Below, piece after piece: positions 60,079 through 64,000 of a stretch of 64,000 nucleotides of DNA; positions within the stretch are counted from its first letter, which is position 1, and every line of letters starts with the position of its first letter. The stretch is from JAUNBN01 sp036645935 (GTDB taxonomy: Bacteria > Bacillota > Clostridia > Oscillospirales > Ruminococcaceae). The position numbers were made by a program, and so were the translations under genes. The stretch lies in contig JAVXNE010000005.1 of NCBI GenBank assembly GCA_036645935.1, forward strand, positions 1 through 64,000. Reading direction: 5' to 3'. Under the pieces are notes generated by a model. It was not told where the DNA came from. It did no database searches and saw only the letters and a program-made list of their open reading frames with translations.

Positions 60079-60271
60079 CTGTTGACGGTTCCTCACAGTG
60101 TGCAATTTTTTTGATATTTTTTTCTATTTTGCCGCGTGGTACCATAACCTCGTGTCCGCAGCCTATGCAGCGGATTTTGAAGTCCATCCCGACCCTCAGC
60201 ACCGCAAATTCACGACTGCCGCACGGGTGCGGTTTTTTCACGGTTATTGTGTCCCCAACTCTGACGTCCAT
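60062..60271 (-). CDS. DUF951-family small protein
   Basis: 69 aa. Conserved segments VGDTITVKKPHPCGSREFAV and DFKIRCIGCGHEVMVPRGKI define the family, with a CxxC and an upstream Cys that may bind zinc. It is small and basic, probably nucleic-acid- or ribosome-associated, but no function is established. GAGGT precedes the ATG. It heads the prfA operon; a -10-like TATACT lies on the minus strand around 60309-60314. Confidence 0.9.
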   Translation of the reverse strand: MDVRVGDTITVKKPHPCGSREFAVLRVGMDFKIRCIGCGHEVMVPRGKIEKNIKKIAHCEEPSTDDRKA

Positions 60272-60433
60272 CGATACCTCTACGCATTAAAATTATGGTA
60301 AATAGTATATCACAACTCGCGCAGGATTGTATACCCGGCGCGTGCAAAAACAACCGGCTGACTTTTGGTGCAAGTGAGCGTGAGTGAGCGCATATAGTTT
60401 ATTACACAAAAAACCACGGTAAGGGGCCATAAT

Positions 60434-61360
60434 ATGTCGGAAAACGTATTCGAGGGAGCACTCGCGGACTCCGAAGAAAACAAAAGAAGACTCAGCTCTT
60501 TAAGCACGCTGCGCGAGGCGTGCGAACACAAAAATGTGCTCGAGCAGTATGCGGGAGCATTCGACCGTTCACGCTCTCTGATATTTCGTCTCGGGGATAT
60601 AAAGGGCATCATGCCGTTCTGCGAGTGCGCGGCGGGAATCGAAGATCCGCGTGTGCGCGATATTTCAATTATTTCAAGGGTTGGGCGTGCAGTGTGCTTC
60701 ATCATCACAGGATTCGAAGAGCGCGAGGGCAATACAGTGGCTCTGCTCTCACGGCGCGAGGTGCAGTCCGAATACTCACGCTCGACGCTCTCTCTGATCA
60801 TGCCCGGCGACGTAATACGCTGCCGCGTCACTCACCTCGCGCCATTCGGAGCTTTTGTCGATGTCGGACGCGGCATCGCGGCGCTGCTTCCGGTCGACGC
60901 CATTTCGGTCTCGAGGATACCTCACCCCAACGAGCGTCTCTGCATCGGTGATGAGCTTCGCTGCGCAGTACGGTCGGTTGACGAGCGCGGTCGGCTTTCT
61001 CTCTCGCTCAAAGAGCTTCTCGGAAGCTGGACGGAAAACGCCACGCTTTTTGAACCCGGTGAGACGCGCGGCGGGATAATCCGTTCAGTGGAGAACTACG
61101 GCGTATTCGTCGAGCTGACGCCAAATTTGGCAGGTCTCGCCGAGCCGTTTCCCGAAGCGCGCGCCGGAAACTTCGCGAGTGTCTATATAAAAAGCATAAT
61201 CCCCGAGAAGATGAAGATTAAGCTCGCTATTGTCGATCTGCCTGAGCCTGCATCACGTCCACGCGAACCGCTTCGTTATTTTTTTGAAGGGAATCACCTC
61301 GACCGATTTTGCTACTCCCCGCCTGAAAGCCTCCGTGTCGTTGAAACGGTCTTTGAATGA
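60434..61360 (+). CDS. S1 RNA-binding domain protein
   Basis: 308 aa. At least one clear S1 domain lies near residues 124-195 (PGDVIRCRVTHLAPFGAFVD then GRLSLSLKELLGSW), with a second, more divergent one after it (GETRGGIIRSVENYGVFVEL). The N-terminal 100 residues are of the type seen in clostridial S1-like proteins. It probably binds RNA or the ribosome. It is not full-length ribosomal protein S1. AAGGGG precedes the ATG. It is divergent from the DUF951-prfA operon. Confidence 0.88.
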   Translation: MSENVFEGALADSEENKRRLSSLSTLREACEHKNVLEQYAGAFDRSRSLIFRLGDIKGIMPFCECAAGIEDPRVRDISIISRVGRAVCFIITGFEEREGNTVALLSRREVQSEYSRSTLSLIMPGDVIRCRVTHLAPFGAFVDVGRGIAALLPVDAISVSRIPHPNERLCIGDELRCAVRSVDERGRLSLSLKELLGSWTENATLFEPGETRGGIIRSVENYGVFVELTPNLAGLAEPFPEARAGNFASVYIKSIIPEKMKIKLAIVDLPEPASRPREPLRYFFEGNHLDRFCYSPPESLRVVETVFE

Positions 61361-61438
61361 CGCACGATTTGTGATAAAATACGTCAAACAGAACTTTCAA
61401 GGAGGCTGAGAGCCACGGATGGGACATTCACGGCGGGA

Positions 61439-61963
61439 GTGATACCCGGAGGACTTATTGAAAACTCGCAGATAAAGATACTCGTGTGCTACGTTGTAGG
61501 CGCGCTAAGGCAGCCTCTGTCCCATGACGGTTTGCTTGAAGCGCTGTCCGGCAGGGGCTATGCAAATTATTTTGAGTGTGCCAACGCGATTTCCGAGTTG
61601 ATCGAGGCACATCACATCTCGCTCGACGAAGAGGGGCACTACATCACAACGGACAGCGGACGTGAGATAGCCTCGCTGCTCGCCGAAGACGTCGCGCTCA
61701 CCGTTCGGGAGCGCGTTTTAGACTATGCAGATCACCTTGCCCGGCGCGAACAAAACAGCTCGAGCCATCGTGCGACAATCGAAAAGCTCCCGGTCGGATA
61801 CAGGTTACGCTGCTCGGTGAGCGACCGCAACTGCGAGATTTTCGCACTGGAAGTACTCCTGCCCACCATGGCCGACGCGCACGACGCAAAAGAAATTTTT
61901 CTCGATGACGCAGAGGAGCTTGTGCGAATAAATCTCGAATGCCTTACGGGCGGGCAGCTGTAA
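61439..61963 (+). CDS. DUF4364-family protein
   Basis: 174 aa from GTG 61439. The family is a winged-helix-like protein of unknown role common in Clostridia; the N-terminal QIKILVCYVVGALRQPLSHD and GHYITTDSGREIASLL fit it. The start is unclear: the only strong ribosome site (AAGGAGG, 61399-61405) serves ATG 61419, which opens a 7-codon frame ending in TGA at 61440-61442. That stop overlaps GTG 61439 as GTGA, so translation may be coupled to a leader peptide. Confidence 0.8.
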   Translation: MIPGGLIENSQIKILVCYVVGALRQPLSHDGLLEALSGRGYANYFECANAISELIEAHHISLDEEGHYITTDSGREIASLLAEDVALTVRERVLDYADHLARREQNSSSHRATIEKLPVGYRLRCSVSDRNCEIFALEVLLPTMADAHDAKEIFLDDAEELVRINLECLTGGQL

Positions 61964-62490
61964 ACGAAATTTTCTCAAAAGACAAATCTCGAGGAATGGT
62001 ATTGAACGGGGTCTCAGCAAACGCCACACACTGCCCGTTTGCACCTGAATGCACGTTCACAATCAAATAAAGAGGGAGCGCAGGCTTTGCTTGATAACCC
62101 GGGCAATGTCGCACTCCTTTTTTAGTTTCACTGAAAACTTTCGCCCTTTTTCTCCGTGCGCTGGCAAGCGATGTCTTGTTTTTTGGGGACGAACGTTTCG
62201 GCTGTCGCTTTGTTTGAAAGCTAATCGAAATTTAATATTGGAACTCAATTTATCCTTGATCACAACTGGACAACCAGATATTCCCTCTTTTGTGTTTATT
62301 GAAATAACCCGCTCCCGTTTTCTTTATTCGGGTGCCGTTATCTCTTTTTTCAAAAAGCTATAACTTATTGCCACTCACAAGATTTGTCTCTTCAAAAATT
62401 CAGTTTTTGAAAAATACACGGCGCGCTCGCGCGAGTTTCTTTATTCGCCGTTGAGAAACAAAAACACAAATCGCATGTTAAGTCGCTCTC
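61964..62490. other. Intergenic region after the DUF4364 gene
   Basis: About 0.5 kb of AT-rich sequence with no convincing gene on either strand. A possible weak hairpin (ACGGCG at 62418-62423 with CGCCGT at 62446-62451) is the only structure I see. Short frames have no ribosome sites. Confidence 0.45.
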
Positions 62491-62519
62491 TTGAGCGGCA
62501 GCGACTTTTAATATATAAT
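62491..62519 (+). promoter_or_regulatory. Promoter of the DUF4230-like / radical SAM pair
   Basis: TTGAGC (62491-62496), 17 bases, TATAAT (62514-62519). It partly overlaps a dyad, AAGTCGCT and AGCGACTT (about 62480-62508), which may be an operator. Confidence 0.55.
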
Positions 62520-62548
62520 ACTAAAAACGCTCTCATCGGAGGTTGCAC

Positions 62549-63337
62549 ATGCCTGATACGGAAACAGAAAACAAAACGTCCTCAATTTCCTCTCCCGCAA
62601 CAAGGGGAGATGTTGAGCAGCTTCTCTCGGAGATCAAACACTCCAAGAGCTCCGGGCGCAGCACGCGCATATCGCTCACGGGGTACAAAATTGCGCTTGT
62701 GCTGCTCATTGTCGTCGCTGTGCTTTCTGTGTGTGTCACTGCGCTGTTGCAACGCGACAGCTTCAATGGCAATTCCACAGGACACGCCTCTCTTGTAAGC
62801 CATGGCATCTCATACACCTCTGCGGATTTTGAGAACGCAGTGCTTCTTGAGGCGCGCGAGACGGCGTTGCTGGTCGTCTATGAACAGGACGTCAGCGTCG
62901 ACACCACCCTTAAAAAAACCTTTGCGGACCTTCCCGTCTTTACAAAGACAAAAACCATGCGCTCGTTCGGTGTCGGAATCTATGCGATTGATCTCTCTGT
63001 GCTCACTTCGGCAAGCGTCAAGCTCAACGCGCTGTCATCGCTCGTGACGATCTCGATACCACGTCCGACGCTATATAAAGTAACCCCTGATTTTACCAAA
63101 ACCCAATTCGAGGACACCGATCGCGGCTTGCTCGCATTCGGTGAAATAAAGCTTACGGCAGAACAAAAAAACGAGTTGCAGCTCGACATAATAGAGGAAA
63201 TGACCAATTTGCTTTCCACCAAAACAAATGTCGATAAAGCAGAGAGGGCGGCACTCTCAAAATCCCGCGAGTTGTTTGGCCCACTTGTTCGCGGAGTCGC
63301 GCAGAACTGCTCAGTCGCTGTTTTGTTCGATGACTGA
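62549..63337 (+). CDS. Single-pass membrane protein, DUF4230-like
   Basis: 262 aa. Residues about 45-66 (IALVLLIVVAVLSVCVTALL) form one membrane helix; the remainder would lie outside the cytoplasm. The outer part (ENAVLLEARETALLVVYEQD, FGVGIYAIDLSVL, SSLVTISIPRPTLYKV) resembles DUF4230, a family of unknown function. GGAGG precedes ATG 62549. The stop overlaps the start of the radical SAM gene (ATGACTGA), so both are co-translated. The family assignment is tentative. Confidence 0.7.
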   Translation: MPDTETENKTSSISSPATRGDVEQLLSEIKHSKSSGRSTRISLTGYKIALVLLIVVAVLSVCVTALLQRDSFNGNSTGHASLVSHGISYTSADFENAVLLEARETALLVVYEQDVSVDTTLKKTFADLPVFTKTKTMRSFGVGIYAIDLSVLTSASVKLNALSSLVTISIPRPTLYKVTPDFTKTQFEDTDRGLLAFGEIKLTAEQKNELQLDIIEEMTNLLSTKTNVDKAERAALSKSRELFGPLVRGVAQNCSVAVLFDD

Positions 63338-64000
63338 GGGAGTCATCTGTAATCTCTGTCCACGGCTGTGCGGCGCGCTTAGAACACCTACGAAGGGTGA
63401 TGGCGTTTGTCACTGCGGGACAGTTCCGATCGTCGCGCGCGCCGCGGCTCACTTTGGTGAAGAGCCGTGCATAAGTGGGGTTCGCGGCTCGGGAACGGTG
63501 TTTTTCTCGGGTTGCTCGCTTCGCTGTGTCTTTTGTCAGAATTCAAAGATAAGCCGATTCCCATTCGGAAAATCAATCGAGGAAACGAACCTGCGCGACA
63601 TTTTTGAGCGGCTCGAGCAACTCGGAGTTCACAATATCAATCTCGTGTCCCCTTCCCATTTTGCAAGCTCAATCTCCCGTGCTCTCGAAAAGCCGCTTTC
63701 AATCCCTGTAATTTGGAACTCAAGCGGCTACGACAACGTCGAGACTTTGCGCTCTCTTGAGGGGAAAATTCAGATATTTCTTCCTGATATGAAATATTCC
63801 GACAATGCGCTCGCGCTTTGTCTGTCGGGCGCGGGCGACTATTTTGAGTGTGCCAAAAAGGCAATTGCGGAGATGTTCCGCCAAACCGGAAGATATCGGC
63901 TGGACAGCGATGGAATCCTCTGTTCGGGACTTGTCGTGCGACATCTTGCTCTTCCCTCCCATATGCGAAACACACGTGGCGTGATCGATTGGTTTTCCTC
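63330..64000 (+). CDS. PflX-like radical SAM protein (partial, cut by right edge)
   Basis: About 223 aa are visible with no stop before the window ends. It is related to pyruvate formate-lyase activating enzymes (COG1313/PflX type). The radical SAM motif is GCSLRCVFCQNSKIS, with CxxxCxxC ligands, and further cysteines precede it (CNLCPRLCGAL, GVCHCGTV). The C-terminal part has NLVSPSHFASSISRALEKP. The start ATG overlaps the previous stop. The substrate is unknown. Confidence 0.85.
   Translation, partial: MTEGVICNLCPRLCGALRTPTKGDGVCHCGTVPIVARAAAHFGEEPCISGVRGSGTVFFSGCSLRCVFCQNSKISRFPFGKSIEETNLRDIFERLEQLGVHNINLVSPSHFASSISRALEKPLSIPVIWNSSGYDNVETLRSLEGKIQIFLPDMKYSDNALALCLSGAGDYFECAKKAIAEMFRQTGRYRLDSDGILCSGLVVRHLALPSHMRNTRGVIDWFS

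Noticed and set aside
1..64000. tRNA, rRNA, CRISPR arrays and insertion sequences
   Set aside because: Reading the intergenic regions showed no T-arm motif, regularly spaced repeats, transposase or recombinase sequence. A covariance-model scan was not possible here.

Overview
This window looks like a chromosomal segment of an anaerobic, fermentative Bacillota, most likely class Clostridia. The evidence is a three-subunit [FeFe] hydrogenase with NADH-type flavoprotein subunits, a ferredoxin-dependent 2-oxoacid oxidoreductase, and Gram-positive cell-division genes (SepF, DivIVA). It also has the mutS-mutL-miaA-hfq cluster, DUF951 and DUF4364 proteins, strong GGAGG ribosome sites, TTGACA/TATAAT promoters and a Gram-positive LexA box. 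I cannot name a genus. No tRNA, rRNA, CRISPR array, transposase or integrase was recognised.

Layout. 1-6.8 kb: a GGGtGRT protein and its Fe-S scaffold partner (minus), secA (plus), an XRE regulator and a histidine phosphatase. 6.9-11.2 kb: a NuoE-like / NuoF-like / HydA hydrogenase operon (plus), closed by a perfect 20-bp bidirectional hairpin. 11.5-20.9 kb: a sugar operon (minus) with split transketolase, an RpiB/LacAB isomerase, a ribose-type ABC transporter, a PfkB kinase and a mutarotase-like protein, controlled by a divergent LacI regulator. 21.0-30.9 kb: an unusual operon (minus) with a cyclase-family hydrolase, a NadD-like enzyme, five unrecognised proteins, a four-subunit 2-oxoacid:ferredoxin oxidoreductase and a LarA-like protein, facing a divergent GntR/FCD regulator. 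31.3-36.2 kb: an FGGY kinase, class II aldolase and hydroxyacid dehydrogenase operon facing an RpiR regulator. 36.2-37.6 kb: a hairpin-rich stretch without a convincing gene.

37.6-60.3 kb is a long minus-strand housekeeping block. In transcription order it runs DUF951, RF1, Sua5/TsaC, CoaE, M18 aminopeptidase and GNAT, then a terminator. Next comes a LexA-box promoter with uvrB-uvrA, then a separate promoter with miaB, YlbF, mutS, mutL, miaA, hfq, an HlyD-like adaptor, sepF, divIVA, lspA, rluD and a HAD phosphatase. 60.4-64 kb (plus) holds an S1-domain protein, a DUF4364 protein, a DUF4230-like membrane protein and a PflX-type radical SAM protein cut by the right edge.

How the genes work together. 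The hydrogenase can dispose of electrons from NADH and reduced ferredoxin, and the oxidoreductase in the GntR operon would generate reduced ferredoxin. Three carbohydrate or organic-acid modules each have a local regulator with visible operator-like dyads. The GntR-controlled operon is the most interesting part: its five unknown proteins are tightly coupled to a LarA-like racemase family member, a NaAD-forming type of enzyme and a multi-subunit oxidoreductase, and I cannot assign it to a known pathway.
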